Assembly (NCBI GenBank): GCA_021234155.1
Contig: JAJEKV010000002.1
Coordinates: 17,112,041 to 17,176,040, forward strand
DNA: 64,000 nucleotides
Direction: 5' to 3'
From: Isoetes taiwanensis
Taxonomy: Eukaryota > Streptophyta > Lycopodiopsida > Isoetales > Isoetaceae
A program made the translations under genes and the position numbers. Positions 1-11,659 of this stretch are shown here, piece by piece. The notes under the pieces were generated by a model. It made no database searches, was not told the DNA's origin, and worked only from the letters and a program-made list of their open reading frames with translations. Within the stretch, counting starts at the first letter, position 1. Each line of letters begins with the position of its first letter.

Positions 1-1942
1 GCGGGCGTGGACTTAATAGCGTGGCCCGTGGTCGGTAGCGTGAGCGTGGACAAAAAACTCAGCGTGGCCCGTTATTAGCCTTCACAAATATGGGTAAGCC
101 CTAAAAAGCCTCGAACCCTGAAAATATGCTCTGTTTGGCAGCCGGCTATGGTAATGATGTAATCTTCTATTTCAAGAAGCGGTGCTCCATCCTTCTATCT
201 ATTTGCAGATGATATGATGAGCTGCAGAAGATCGGCCTATATTCCGGATCTGGATAAAACTTACAAGCTGGCGGCCGGCTGTTTCTGGTCTGATAAAGAA
301 ACGGTGGTGAAGAAATTTCGGAGCCAGAATAGGTCATGGCTGCGTGATTTCGGCATTCTAAACTGAGGAAGAGATGCTTCGATGCCACAAATCGGCTTCA
401 AGGTTGCTTTGAAGACTGAATATGAAGATTTGGGCCTGAATCTGCTCCTACTGCATCTAAAGTGTGCTCTTTCTTTGAAAAAGGGCTAACCTTCCTTGTA
501 TTTGCAGATGCTTCTGGATAGCAGATAGGGATACTGGAAATGGCGTGGCTGTTTAGGCTTAGCAGAGGATGGGGGCTGGCCAAAAAAGGCTGGCCCTCTT
601 GAAAATAAATAACAGAATGTAGCCCATAAAGATGTTTCTGTTTTAGCATGATTAGATAGAGTGTGAATAGACAGATGATTCCAGCCTTAATAGATATGAG
701 TTGCTCGATTTATATGGTGCAGATACTTGCAGGACAAACAGATAGTAAGGTATGCACCAAGGTAGTCGAATCCATAAAGCCTGAGCTTCCTGATCATTGT
801 TGCAGATATCAGCTTGGAGGACAAAGACTCTTGATCAATTTCTGTGGAATATACCTTGCCTTGCATGCGTGCAGGTGGAACTGGAAAGCAATGGTAAGAT
901 TGAACTCGAAATTTTATCTATTTTTCCTGATATATTTAGTGCAGATACCGAACTGAGAGGAACAAGTGAAAAAGGGCTGCACCAAATCTGAACCCCTGGA
1001 AAACTTGATGTTCGAAATAATCCCTTTGTGTGCTTCAGATGAAATGATACAGAACTTGAACTATGATGCAGGTACCGGTTGTGGACTGAATAAATGGAAG
1101 CTAGCCAAAGTGATGACCCTCTGCCAAATAATCAGAAAAAGAAATCTTAGTGGATAGCTGAGAATTGACAGATGCTGAGATGGGTCATACTGATATGATG
1201 CTGAATAGTTTTTGTTGAACTGGGTGTGCAAAGTGCACAAACAGAGATAGAATAAAAATAACAAGAAGGATCATGATTTTTTTGATAATTTTGCAGCAGA
1301 GAGAAGATAAGAAAAAAAAAACACTGGATTTTCTTGATATTGTTGCAGAGAGGAGTGCTGTCACCACTCCAAAAATCCTTGACTATAAAACTGCGCTTGC
1401 TGCATCATGAAAAATAGAGTTTTGAAAACTAACAAGACTAATTGCTAACGAATTGATTGACAAAGGGGCCTCCAGCCGGACCATTTCAACAGCTGGTTGG
1501 GCCAAATAAGGGGGTTTGAAGGGTTGAGAGTAATATACAAGGAGTATTCAAGAACTGATGATAATAAGAGCAGCAAGGACAACAGCAAAACAACAAGGCT
1601 CAAGAAAGTGATTACGAGCGAACCCGGCATAACGGCGCCACTGTTAATTGTGAGTTCTTGGCATGCACCCTGCAGCAGTAGCTATGACGGCCGGATGCTA
1701 CAAAGCTGCCATGCTCATGATCACAAAACAAGAACAAGACAAACAAATATGTACAAAGATTGAAGGCAATGTGGCCAAATGAGGCTCTCCAAATTTGAGA
1801 TAAAACCTGAGTACATCTGAAGAGGCTCTGGTCTAATATAGTGTAGACTGCAAATCTGAGCCCTACATCTAGCTAAATCTAAGCCATACACTTAAGTTAA
1901 CCTAAACATGCCAAGTGTCATCTGCCACCACTGACACCTAGC
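1..1942. other. No gene recognised; repeat-rich intergenic DNA
   Basis: No ORF here resembles a protein I know, and the longest are under 100 codons. The first 80 bases hold several GCGTGG words. Between about 200 and 1350 the phrase TTGCAGA, often after a T-rich run and a GAT, recurs near 207, 506, 801, 1294 and 1345, with weaker TGCAG versions between. This resembles a set of intron 3' ends, but no coding exons follow them. Confidence 0.5.
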
Positions 1943-3198
1943 ATGTGCACAATATTAACCACTAGGTGGTTAACAGATATGAATGAAGGAATGTATGAAG
2001 TTTACAACCTCGCTTCCAACGTTCCCAATGCCCCTGGTTTCCAGCACATTATGGAGGGATTGATTGCTGAAGTGAATTCAATAGCTCAGCTCGTACCTGA
2101 AGGGGGCAGCCAGTTATCCAGGCCAATCTTTGAGAGAGGAGAGCCTTCTGGCTGCCATGTTGAGACAGCAGGACTCCAATCACAAGGTGGGAGAAGGAGA
2201 GATAAGGGTCCTGACATGGCAGGTCTGGTTCACATTAGCTCAGCTGCTTTCTGTGAGATCAGGGTTGAGAAAGCCATGAGAGCACAGGCTGAACTCGAGA
2301 AAAGTGAGAGGTTGAAGGCTAAGAAAATCGAGGCAGCCAAGAAGAGGGCATTGAGAGAAGAAGACAAGAAGAGGGTCCAAGCTAGGAAGGAAAAGAGCTG
2401 AGGCTGAATTTGAGCTTGGGACCAAAAGGTTCAGAGAATTCATGTATCCACATGGCCAGTCAAGAGTGGCATCCATCTTCAGCACTCAAAGACCTACAGA
2501 TATAGAAGCCAAGAAGAGAAGGTTGGACCTTCTAAATAGAAGGAGGGCTAGATTGGGCAAAAGGGTTGTCTGTAAAGGTGCTACTCAAGCACAAGATGGT
2601 GCAACTGAATTGGACTATGCGCCTTCTAGCCAACCCCCAATCAGCATTGGTGGTCACATACCTATAATCAGGTCCATCCCCAACAGGGTTGACAACATTG
2701 CATCTCCTTGCACAAGATGGGACTTGCCATCACATGTCGAGCCTGGTGTCCGTCCACATGATGAGGTTGACTTGGACATGAACACTCAGGCTTGGGTAAG
2801 GTATGTTGATGTGAATACTGGCCCAGCAGGCGATCCACTCCCTGCAATTGACAAGGCGAGAATTATTAGGGGGATGGTGGCTGATGGTGTGGAAAGAGAT
2901 ATAGTATCCAGGGCCAAAGGCATGGATCTTGAATTCGCGGTTGCATGGAGGAAAGAACTTGCTGAGGTAAGGATTGGTATTCACATGTTCATTCCTATTC
3001 ATTCTATTATATACTAAACAACCCTAGCTCATGCAGGTATCTAGCTGCACACCAGCATTTGGTGTTGATGTTGAAGCAAGGACAGATGATGAAGATGGAT
3101 ATGAAGTGATAAGACAATTGATGAAAGCCACATGCATATCAGCAGCTATCAGCATGTACAAGAGTGTGAGTGGGCACTCTAATCTGCTGCCTTGCTGA
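1943..3198 (+). pseudogene. Uncharacterised charged protein gene, one frameshift, one intron
   Basis: I do not recognise the family. An open frame from ATG 1943 (or the in-frame ATG 1979) runs to a stop at 2399-2401 and ends in a Lys/Glu/Arg-rich helix, probably a coiled coil. The same charged helix continues smoothly in the next frame from about 2388 through 2442 (KRFREFMYPHGQSR) to 2966, so a single-base insertion near the A-run at 2386-2394 best explains the break. A 70-base intron follows (2967-3036; GAG/GTAAGG donor, ATGCAG acceptor, phase 0). The frame then continues to TGA 3196-3198. A GTGAGT at 3166-3171 could be another donor, so the gene may extend further. A sequencing slip and true decay cannot be told apart here. 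Confidence 0.5.
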
Positions 3199-3811
3199 TT
3201 TATTAATCAATTCTGTACATTAAACCTGTTGGATATGTTATTTCAGACATGTTGTTATTTGAGTGAACCATGTTGTGAACACATTCAGTTCACAACACTG
3301 TAAGTGCATCACTCCAATTGTGATGTGATGTGCATTGTAATGTTTAGTTTGTGAACGTATAAACCATTGTGTAACTTGTCCATTACAGTGCAATGTCCAT
3401 GCGCATATCTTATCACAATAGACAAAACAGATGTGAAGACCTTTCTGCCTACCAACAATTCGTTTCTCAAATCTGACAAAGTTATGACAAAATCCGAGAC
3501 AATTAGATTATGCAAAACCTGAGACATTAAGATTCTTATGATCATAATATTCATAAAGAGTTTCATATCAAAGTCAAGACCTTTCTGCAGGAAGGCAATT
3601 CAACCCTAAAATGTCAGCATCTTGTTAACACTAAGATTAGGACAAAATCTGAGACAATGAGATTCTTATATTCATAATAATATTCATAACAGAGTACATG
3701 CATGGTCAAGCCCTGCCAAAACAGCTCATGAAGCTTCAAACTTCAGCAAAAGGACAATTACACAAGGGAAAGGAAAAAAAAACTGCCCGAAGTGCCAGCA
3801 GAAGGAAGGCT
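3199..3811. other. AT-rich intergenic DNA
   Basis: No coding signal is visible. The phrase GACAAAATC(C/T)GAGACAAT(T/G)AGATT occurs near 3485 and 3641, and TCAAGACCTTTCTGC near 3571 resembles GAAGACCTTTCTGCC near 3434, so the stretch contains an old short duplication. Confidence 0.4.
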
Positions 3812-3944
3812 TCAGTCCTCCTTCTTGAGGAGGACGTTGCCATTATCGTCGATCCGGACTTGGCATTGGATCTGCTGGCCACTCGGGGCATGATGCAATG
3901 CATCCGCGACCTCCAGTGAGCAGGTGCATGAGACAGTGGATGAG
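3812..3944 (-). pseudogene. 3' half of a small gene split by the LTR retrotransposon
   Basis: This is the last coding exon of an unrecognised small protein, with TGA at 3812-3814. Its codon choice is clean and the protein end reads QCQVRIDDNGNVLLKKED. The exon stops at the 5-base duplication ATGAG (3940-3944), where the 3' LTR begins. On the other side of the element the same reading frame continues at 28651-28759. Counting the duplication once, the pieces join without a frame change. With the two introns proposed for the 5' half the product is 89 residues. The gene must have been split by the insertion, so this allele cannot make the protein unless the element is spliced out. Confidence 0.55.
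3940..3944. repeat. Left target-site duplication ATGAG
   Basis: ATGAG lies directly outside the TGTGACG terminus of the left LTR. The same five bases lie directly outside the right LTR at 28651-28655. Five bases is the usual duplication for Ty3/gypsy integrases. Confidence 0.85.
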
Positions 3945-5555
3945 TGTGACGCTCCCTGAACATATACGACCCCCGGCCGTATACATACGGGGACTTTCCC
4001 CTCCCATGGCGACCAACTCGCCATGAGCAGGGCCCTCCGTCTATTTCGGGCCATCTATAATATGATGCCCGAAAGAAGGACACGAAGGGGTCATTCGGCC
4101 CACGCCTTCAATGGGGCTCCTACGTCGCGGAAACGTGAATACAAGGGTTAGCACACAGCATAAATCACATATAAATAACCACCACGAAGGGTGGCATATC
4201 CATCCAAATACCAACGGCAAAGAATATGCATCTAAACCTAGGAAAACACCCCAAAACCATGGTTCTACCCGGTTCGGACTCGGTGAGGATCGTGGCGGCG
4301 GCTAGGCCTCAAGAGATCGGCCGAGGCCAGAATCTTGACATGGCGTTGGCTGGCATAGAACATTGGCTAGGGTTGTCCACTCCATCGCCCCTCATGTGCA
4401 CACTTTGCGGATGGGTCAATTCCGCTATGGCGTCGCTATAGCCTTGGGAGCGGGGCTCGAGGGCATCACCCTGTTGAGCCTACTCAGGGGTTCATGAAGT
4501 CGGTCCAGATGGCAGGTCGGGGAAGCGTCCCTTCGGAATCCGCGGTGGCTCCATGGGCGAGCTAGAGAATACGTGCGCATCAGCGACCCCGCATCCGTGC
4601 CGACTTACTGCGCCTAAATCTACTCAAAGTGCAAAGGTGCTCCATACGGATCACACCTTCCCATCCGAAGTGTCGGACCATACTTTCGGCCCCTCGTGGC
4701 CAGGCTGTCGAGGTCTAGCTTCGCTATAGGAGTCGAGGGCCTTTTATGTTAGGTGCAAGACCCCACCTCCCACTTCACCACTTGTGTTCCTTATGCGGTG
4801 CTAAGCCCGGTACCATAGCATCTATGACCCGGTGGGCTCTTGTGCCGAGCCGCATTTAGCGGGATATCTGAAGGGCTCTATCTAGGAGCATACTACAATA
4901 AATAGCCTCGAAGGTCTCTACCCCCTTAATCCCCATTTCGAGGAGTAACACTAGGCTAACAACCACCAATCCATTCATTACAAGCAAAAGCAGATCGAAA
5001 TATATAGAGAACTTACCTTTACAATCAAGGGTTAGTTCCTACGAGTAAACTCTGAGAGAACGGACCAACAACCCAAGCGGTGCCCAGGCGCTATCCTAGA
5101 ATTCCGCGGCTACACTAGCCACCCACACGTATTTATTTCGACCCGTTTGTCATTGGGGATCTCCATCTGCTTGGTCTTGGTGTTACTTGTGTGAGATTGA
5201 GGTGGCCTTCGACTCTGACAAGGGTGTGGCTCCATTGCTCAAGGTGAGTTGTGGCTGATATGGGGGTGGTGATCCACCCTATTGAACCCAATTAGCATTA
5301 CCATGCTAACCAATCGAGGGTGGCCACGCGGCACCTTCCCAAACCATAATTAACTTAATTATGGTTTTTAAATATTAGTTCCTTAATTATAGGTAATTAT
5401 TGTTAACAATCAAATTAGCATAGCTAATTTAATCCCTTTTAAGTGAACCCCCCTAGGTTCCCATACCCCATGTGGCGTATGTAATGGCGTATGTATCCCT
5501 GGTGACGTGTCAACATATTTATACTTATCTGGGTATAAATACTTGGAACGTCACA
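3945..5555 (-). repeat. 3' LTR of the composite element
   Basis: This 1,611-base LTR starts (minus strand) TGTGACGTTCC at 5555 and ends GGAGCGTCACA at 3945, giving inverted termini that match at 10 of 11 positions. It aligns almost end to end with 27023-28650, apart from small indels. A polypurine tract touches its 5' side. Confidence 0.85.
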
Positions 5556-5568
5556 TTCTCCCCTCCTT
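5556..5568 (-). promoter_or_regulatory. Polypurine tract of the composite element
   Basis: On the minus strand this reads AAGGAGGGGAGAA and abuts the LTR start TGTGACG, the arrangement that primes plus-strand DNA synthesis in LTR retrotransposons. The same tract occurs on the plus strand at 6904-6916 next to the internal LTR. Confidence 0.75.
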
Positions 5569-6108
5569 AGAAATAATGCTGTCCTCAGCATTGGGGTTAG
5601 ATACAAATATACTAATGACATTCTGAAGGAAGGTAATTCCTTATTTCAGAAGGTAATATATTAAAGCTTTCAAGTTTACAACAGTTTAAGCACGAAAAGT
5701 GCAATTCACATCCTTATCATAATTAAAAAGTGCAAGGAGCAAAGTCCAAGATTAACAACAACAGAACATGTAGATGACATAAAGCGAAGAGATCGGGTCA
5801 TCAGGAACCCTCTAACATGGGCCGAGGTCACGTCTTTGCTCTTGGCACGCACATGGTAATATATCGAGTTTATATAGATGAAATAATTAGGTTGTGGTTG
5901 AAGGGTCCACCTATAAAGAAAATAAAGAAAATTTATCTACAAAGGAACTTATCATGCCTATAGTTATGAGTTCATTGTGGCGTAAAGGAATGGTCGTTCC
6001 TATTATAGCCAAGAGGAATGCAGCTATGAACTACATGCTTTACAAGCAGTTCGCGGTCATGTCGACATTGACAGTACACCACGTCCTAAGGAACACAAAG
6101 GTGATCCC
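5569..6108 (-). repeat. 3' untranslated end of the element; left arm of a palindrome
   Basis: This is the non-coding stretch between chromodomain and 3' LTR. It is repeated in inverted orientation at 6366-6903 with near identity (for example the run around the CATGTCGACATTGACAG word). Together with the adjoining LTR sequence the two form a palindrome with arms of about 1 kb or more around a 257-base spacer. Confidence 0.75.
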
Positions 6109-6365
6109 ATCATCGGTAAGCGTTGTTAACTACGATGCATCTACCCCTCTACATATTCTCGGCGAATCAAGTCTTCAAGCTTACGTAGGGAGGCGGGGTT
6201 GATAGCATCGTTGATAATCTTGCCTTGAGAACGCATAAAATCTGGATAGTGCTTCTCAAGGTCTGTTTCCATCACCCACGTAGCATCCTCCACCGGCAAG
6301 TGCTTCCACTTGACCAGGTATTGCAACTTTTGAGTCCTCCGAGTCTGTTTATAGGCCCGGTCAAG
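6109..6365 (-). pseudogene. Chromodomain, C-terminal end of gypsy integrase (detached)
   Basis: Minus-strand residues read QYLVKWKHLPVEDATWVME, the typical chromodomain core with the aromatic positions (Y, W, W) kept, followed by a short basic/acidic tail and a stop near 6141. Chromodomains of this kind end the integrase of chromoviruses and direct insertion to modified histones. The rest of the integrase lies about 12 kb away (18231-18997); the linking part is missing. The fragment forms most of the spacer of the surrounding palindrome. Confidence 0.75.
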
Positions 6366-6903
6366 GGATCACCTTTGTGTTCCTTAGGACGTGGTGTACT
6401 GTCAATGTCGACATGACCGCGAACTGCTTGTAAAGCATGTAGTTCATAGCTGCATTCCTCTTGGCTATAATAGGAACCTGACCATTCCTTACGCCACAAT
6501 GAACTGCGAACTATAGGCATGATAAGTTCCTTGTAGATAAATTTTCTTTTATTTTCTTATAGGGGGTGGACCCTTCAACCACAACCTAATTATTTCATCT
6601 ATATAAACTGATATATTACCATGTGCAGGCCAGTGAGCAGTACGTGACCTGTCCATGTTAGGGGGTTCCTGATGACCCGATCTCTTCGCTTTATGTCATC
6701 TACATGTTCTGTTGTTGTTAATCTTGGACTTTGCTCCTTGCACTTTTTAATTATGATAAGGATGTGAATTGCACTTTTCGCGGCTTAAACATTGTAAACT
6801 TGAAAGCTTTTAATATATTACCTCTCGAAATAAGGAATTACCTTCCTTCGAATGTCATTAGTATATTTTATCTAACCCCAATGCTGAGGACAGCATTATT
6901 TCT
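6366..6903 (+). repeat. Inverted copy of the element's 3' untranslated end
   Basis: This is the reverse complement of 5569-6108. It begins abruptly with the GGATCACCTTTGTG word and runs into the plus-strand polypurine tract at 6904. It marks one edge of the inverted block inside the composite element. Confidence 0.75.
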
Positions 6904-6916
6904 AAGGAGGGGAGAA
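6904..6916 (+). promoter_or_regulatory. Polypurine tract before the inverted internal LTR
   Basis: AAGGAGGGGAGAA is followed at once by TGTGACGTTCC, exactly as at the 3' LTR but on the opposite strand. So the block 6366-7500 is the true 3' end of an element of the same family lying in plus orientation. Confidence 0.75.
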
Positions 6917-7500
6917 TGTGACGTTCCAAGTATTTATACGGTATAAGTATAAATATGTTGACACGTCACCAGGGATACATACGCCATTACATACGCCACA
7001 TGGGGTATGGGAACCTAGGGGGTTCTTTAAAGGGATTAAATTAGCTATGCTAATTTGATTGTTAACAATAATTACCTATAATTAAGGAACTAATATTTAA
7101 AACCATAATTAAGTTAATTATGGTTTGGGGAAGGTGCCGCGTGGCCACCCCGATTGGTTAGCATGGTAATGCTAATTGGGTTCAATAGGGTGGATCACCA
7201 CCCCATATGCCACAACTCACCTTGGCGGTGGGGCGCCACCCTTGTGACGAGTGGCGCCACCACAGATCACACAAATTGAACACAAGACCAGCGGATGGAG
7301 ATCCCCAATGACAACGAATTAGAGCGAAATCTGGTGGGTGGCTAGTGTGGTGTGAATTCTGGATGGCGCCCCGTTGGGCTTTTGTTTGGGTTGTTGAGTG
7401 CGATTTCTCTGTGTTTACTCGTAGGAATAACATGATTACATGAGTAAGTTCTATATAGCTGATTCTGGTTTTGCCTTAATGAATGCGTTGGTAGTTGTTA
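6917..7500 (+). repeat. Inverted internal LTR, first part
   Basis: This matches the first 580 bases or so of the LTR, from TGTGACGTTCC to the GTTAGCC word. It is then interrupted; the remaining LTR sequence resumes at 15557 after a second partial LTR copy and a large insert. Confidence 0.75.
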
Positions 7501-7501
7501 G

Positions 7502-8022
7502 CCCTCCAAGCATTTATACGTGATAAGTATAAATACATGTTTATTGTCACCGTGATTACATACCATTACACATACCACATGGGCATGTAGAACCTAGTTC
7601 ATCAAAGGGACGGGCCATGCTAATTTGATTGTTAACACACCACTCCATAATTAAGGAACTATTTAAAACCATAATTGCTAATTATGGCTCTGGGAAGGTG
7701 CAGCAAGTGGCTACCCTCGATTGGTTAGGCATGGTAATGCTAATTGGGTTCAATAGGTGGGATCACCACCCCATATCGCCCACAACTCACCTTCAAGCAG
7801 TGAGCCGCCACCCTCAGGACCAGAGTCGAGCGCCACCCTAATCTCACACTTCGAACAACACCAAGACCAAGCTGTGATGGAGATCCCCAATGACAACGGG
7901 TCGGTTTCTAAATACGTGTGGTGGCTAGTGTAGTCGCGGAATTCTAGGATAGCCGCTCGGCTAAGGCACCCGCTTGGGTTGTTGGTCCGTTTTCCGGTGG
8001 TTTACCGCCTTCATGTACTAAC
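7502..8022 (+). repeat. Second, more diverged partial LTR copy
   Basis: This repeats, in direct orientation, about LTR positions 8-535: the CCAAG.ATTTATACG start, the TGTTAACA word, the AATGCTAATTGGGTTCAATAGG word and GTTGGTCCGTTT are all present with many small changes. It lacks the TGTGACG terminus and runs into unrelated DNA at about 8023. Confidence 0.65.
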
Positions 8023-8054
8023 ATCGCCCACCTCACGAATGAACCGCTAGGATA

Positions 8055-11000
8055 ATGATTGTGGGTTTTGGCTGGATTTTCGCCGAAAGTGGTGTGGTAG
8101 TACGCTGTAAATTGGATTACTTCGCCATGGGTCAGCTTAAAAATTCTCCCTCCAATTCAATTATCCTCCCCTCTCGTGAATTTCATGGCGCCCCGACACC
8201 GGCGGAGGAGGCAATCACGCTTAGCATTGGATTTTCTACCGATGAATCCCAACAAGAAGTTCCAAATTTGTTGATGTCAATCCAACATGTGAAATATCAC
8301 GTGAAGATCCAGCTTCCTCTCGCAATTTACAAGAAATTGGATGCGTGAAGAGAGAAAGAGAGAATACATGATTAAGGAATAAGATGAAAAGAGCAAACGG
8401 TTGAACGGGAGGATCCGAAAGCATGAGACGCAGCAAGAAATAGCCAAGCAAGTAGTTGATTACTTCAATAAGCTCACCAAAAAGCATTCACCGTAACTCA
8501 AGGCTGATGTGATGAAGAGGGTGGTTCATCACCACTAAATGGAAATCTTTAACCCGGACTTTGCCAAATCCAAAGGAGTGCAAGGCAAACGGAGTGCTGC
8601 TCAACAACTTGAAACAGACAATGGCAGCCACAAAGAGGCTAAGGAACCATGATATTTGGAGAGCCGTAACCTCAACACTTGTGATGGCTTCTTCCACAAA
8701 TTCGAGATGCAATTCCACCATGGCGGTGGCTGTTAGGTACATCTATTTTTGTCTTCATGCCCGTGCTTCTTCATGCTTTCAAGTGCTTGTATCCGGCCGA
8801 GTGATGCCGGCCGGGATATGTTCATTGATACATGTGCAATATTTCTTATGATAGGTTGCATGAGGTCAACAATTGCAACCGCCGATTAAGGAAATCGAAG
8901 CCTTCCTTGAAATGGTCCGTGGTCCGCTTCCAAAAGAGGTTGAGGTGCGATTCTTCACCCCCGCTTGCAAGCAAAGCATACCGTAACTCGAAAGAAAAAA
9001 CAAGCAGAGTCTCTCCTTGCAAGAAAGATGTTGTGAACACCGCTGGAGAGTCAAGCCTCCAATTTTTTATCCTTTGCACCTTCCTCGAGGTCACACTGTA
9101 TAAGTTTCCATACAAACTTTTTTTTCTCGCTATTTCTAACCAAAGGCCACCATTCACCGGGCAGCCTATATCAACAATACAAAAAGGGACATCCCGAACA
9201 CCCCTGCTTGCTTAAAGGCTTTCGAGAAGTTGAAGCCTATTTATGTGAAGAAAGTATCGAAAGGGAAACCGCTTGTTGCATATACCATATGAAGTTGAGT
9301 ATGCCGTAGTAGCATCGAATGCATTAAGGTCACCGAAAACCGGATTCCATGGTGAAGAGTGCAAGTGCACCGCGAGGTCTGCGGGACTCGGGTGAGAAGT
9401 GTCCGCCGCCCAACATACGATGACTCAACCAGCGAGCTCGAGGGTCGTGGGTTTGCAACAAGAGCGAGGGTGAAGAATGGTATAAACATGACCGCTGATG
9501 CGTATATGTCGGCGTGGCACCTAAAAGTCTTCCTATATGTCCAAGAGAAAGAGAGAATCACGAAGTTCTTGCTTGAATGGAAGACGCTTGAAAAGGTAAT
9601 ACTCTCTTTATTGTTTGGTCGGGCACGTCGATATGTGTGGCCATGCGCCGACCATCGCTTTTTGTGCTTTCAACTTTATACCGATCTTCTTTTTTTATGC
9701 TACGCACCTTGTTACGATTCCCGGAGACGTAAGAAGCCGATGGAGTTGCGTACCAAGCTACTGTTGAAGCGCCGTGTGGCGCCAGAAAAGAAAAGATCTA
9801 ATGCCACCAAGAAGGGAAACCAAAGTAAGAAGTCCAAGGTAGCCGGTGGGACACTACCGGCCGCAAAGACAAGCCGAGAAGAATGGAAACAAAAGTAAGA
9901 AATCCAAGGTACCGGTAGGACACAAACAAGCCGCAAAGACAAGTTGAGAAGAAGGGAAACAAAAGTAAGAAATCCAAGGTACTGGTGGGACACGTACCGA
10001 AGTCAGCAAAGACAAGATGAGACCTCAAATGGCAAGGGGAAAAAAAAAAGAAAGGACCAAAGCCGCCTTAGATTGTCTTACAAGAGAACGGCAAGTTGAA
10101 GGCTTTCATTTCATATCTCAGGTTCCACGTTGAAGATATTCGTGTCACACAATTATGTGGCTAGGTGGCGTGCCATGCAATTCAAGAGGTGCTTGGACAA
10201 TATCCAAGATGGCACCATTGTTTTCAGAATTGATTTGGCCGAGAATTACAAAGATCAAAATACAAAGGGAGGTTCAAAGCCAAAGATTGGCACAATGACC
10301 AAATAACAATTCTCGGCCCACATCACGATAGGATGGACAGCAGCTCCGGGATCGTAAAGCTATTGAAGGAAACCCATTTTTACTTGAGTGATGACAAGAT
10401 TCATGACACTCTTTTTTTGTGCAACACTGCCTTAGAAAGCACAATTCATGGCTAGTATCAAATGGTGTAGAATTCTCCGTGCATATAGTTTGGTCGATGG
10501 TTGTTCTAGCCAATTCAAATCTGCCTCGACCATTCTATTTCCTACCAAGATATCACCACGAAGCTAGGGAAGGAAATAATATGGAATTTCTTTGGGACAG
10601 CCCATGGTAAGGGAGAGCACCATGGGCAAGGGGGCCCTCAAAGGGGCATTCACTAGAGAGCAGCTCAAGTATGATGGAGGAGATTTAGGGGTGTCGCCGA
10701 TGCCCGTGGAATTCGCTTATGAGTTGGAAATGAAGGTGCCAAAGAACGGGGACATCAAGAGGTAATATGCTTTCATCCGCATTCATCCGCTTTTAACGCG
10801 GCTTTCATCCGCTTCACAAAGTGCTTTTTATCCGCTTTTATCCGGCTTGGTAATGTCAGAATGTGCCTCTCAGATCGTATGTGAACCGCAATAGTTGTTG
10901 CCGGCTTTTTGCGTGCACTTTTGGTTCATTGGAAAGGATGATGTTGATAGGATGCATCACCGGACCGCGCTGTGGTAGAAGGGACTAAGGAAATACACAA

Positions 11001-11546
11001 AGATCGTGACATACTTGGCCAACCAAGCACAAGGGTGGCTCATAGAGGTTTAAGTTGTTTCGCGGGTAACCGCTTGAAAGGAAACCGGTCATCTTGTGTG
11101 AACAAGCAGAGGTTAAAGAATTGGAAATATGTTACTCTAAAGCCGTAAAAGTCTCATCGGGTGAAGGTAATCAAGATCTAAATCGATGAGGCATTTTTGA
11201 AGGTGATGGAGAATGGCTTAGTGGAAACATAGAGGAAGGTGATAACTTTGTCGCTAGAAGCCGAGGAGGGAAATCAGAGAATGCAGATTTCTATGTGGTC
11301 AAATGTGTTAAGCCGAGGCATATCCTTGATGTAATTGTCAAGGATAGCCGGGTCGACCTTCAATGTCGATGAACATGTGTTGGTCGGTTTGTACTATGTC
11401 ATGGCCCAGCCCGATGGTACTTGGGAGCTACTTGAAGACAAAGGTCCGACCTTCCAAAGATACCATCACGTGACGCCCATCAAGTTTGAGATGAATCGAT
11501 TCCGCGGCACTAACAGATTTTCCCTTGATCGTGCTACTCACCGATG
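8055..11546 (+). pseudogene. Transposase-like gene remnant (DLAENY / DGCSSQFKS / FFGTAHGKGE motifs)
   Basis: The frame is broken many times, but ordered pieces of one protein can be read. 8055-8348 is an N-terminal piece. 9359-9898 is a basic part with KKGN/SKKSKV repeats. Near 10155-10310 comes NYVARWRAMQFKRC, VFRIDLAENYKDQ and HITIGWT; near 10380-10600 LSDDKIHD, DGCSSQFKS and WNFFGTAHGKGE; near 10620-10670 ALKGAFTREQLKYDG; and at 11280-11546 a C-terminal piece with DFYVVKC and YYVMAQPDGTWELLEDKGP. From memory, this motif order belongs to a large group of uncharacterised eukaryotic transposon proteins; I cannot name the superfamily. The D of DLAENY, the D of DGCSSQ and the E of HGKGE could be an RNase H-fold catalytic triad, which is inference. 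Introns or decay explain the gaps. Confidence 0.5.
9805..10016 (+). repeat. Three tandem copies of a ~70-base unit
   Basis: Three successive units start GAAGGGAAACCAAAGTAAG, GAATGGAAACAAAAGTAAG and GAAGGGAAACAAAAGTAAG. Each continues AAGTCCAAGGTA or AAATCCAAGGTA, a GGTGGGACAC-like word and GCAAAGACAAG. Where open, the unit encodes a basic KKGN..SKKSKV repeat inside the transposase-like gene. Confidence 0.75.
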
Positions 11547-11659
11547 ATCCTTGACACCCGCCATATGAAGGTTGAATATGCTTTGACCTAGTTGTTTTAT
11601 CATTTTAATGTGTCCAGAAGTTACTTGTGTACTTGTCTCAAATTTTGATCATTATATTG

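Noticed and set aside
3698-3919. Plus-strand 73-codon frame starting MHGQALPKQ
   Set aside because: It overlaps the minus-strand exon that continues across the retrotransposon empty site and has splice-supported upstream parts; the plus frame ends before the insertion and has no such support.
6141-7440. Palindrome at 5.2-7.4 kb as the terminal inverted repeats of a DNA transposon
   Set aside because: The arms consist of gypsy 3' end, polypurine tract and LTR, and the spacer is a chromodomain; it is a rearranged retroelement, not a DNA transposon.
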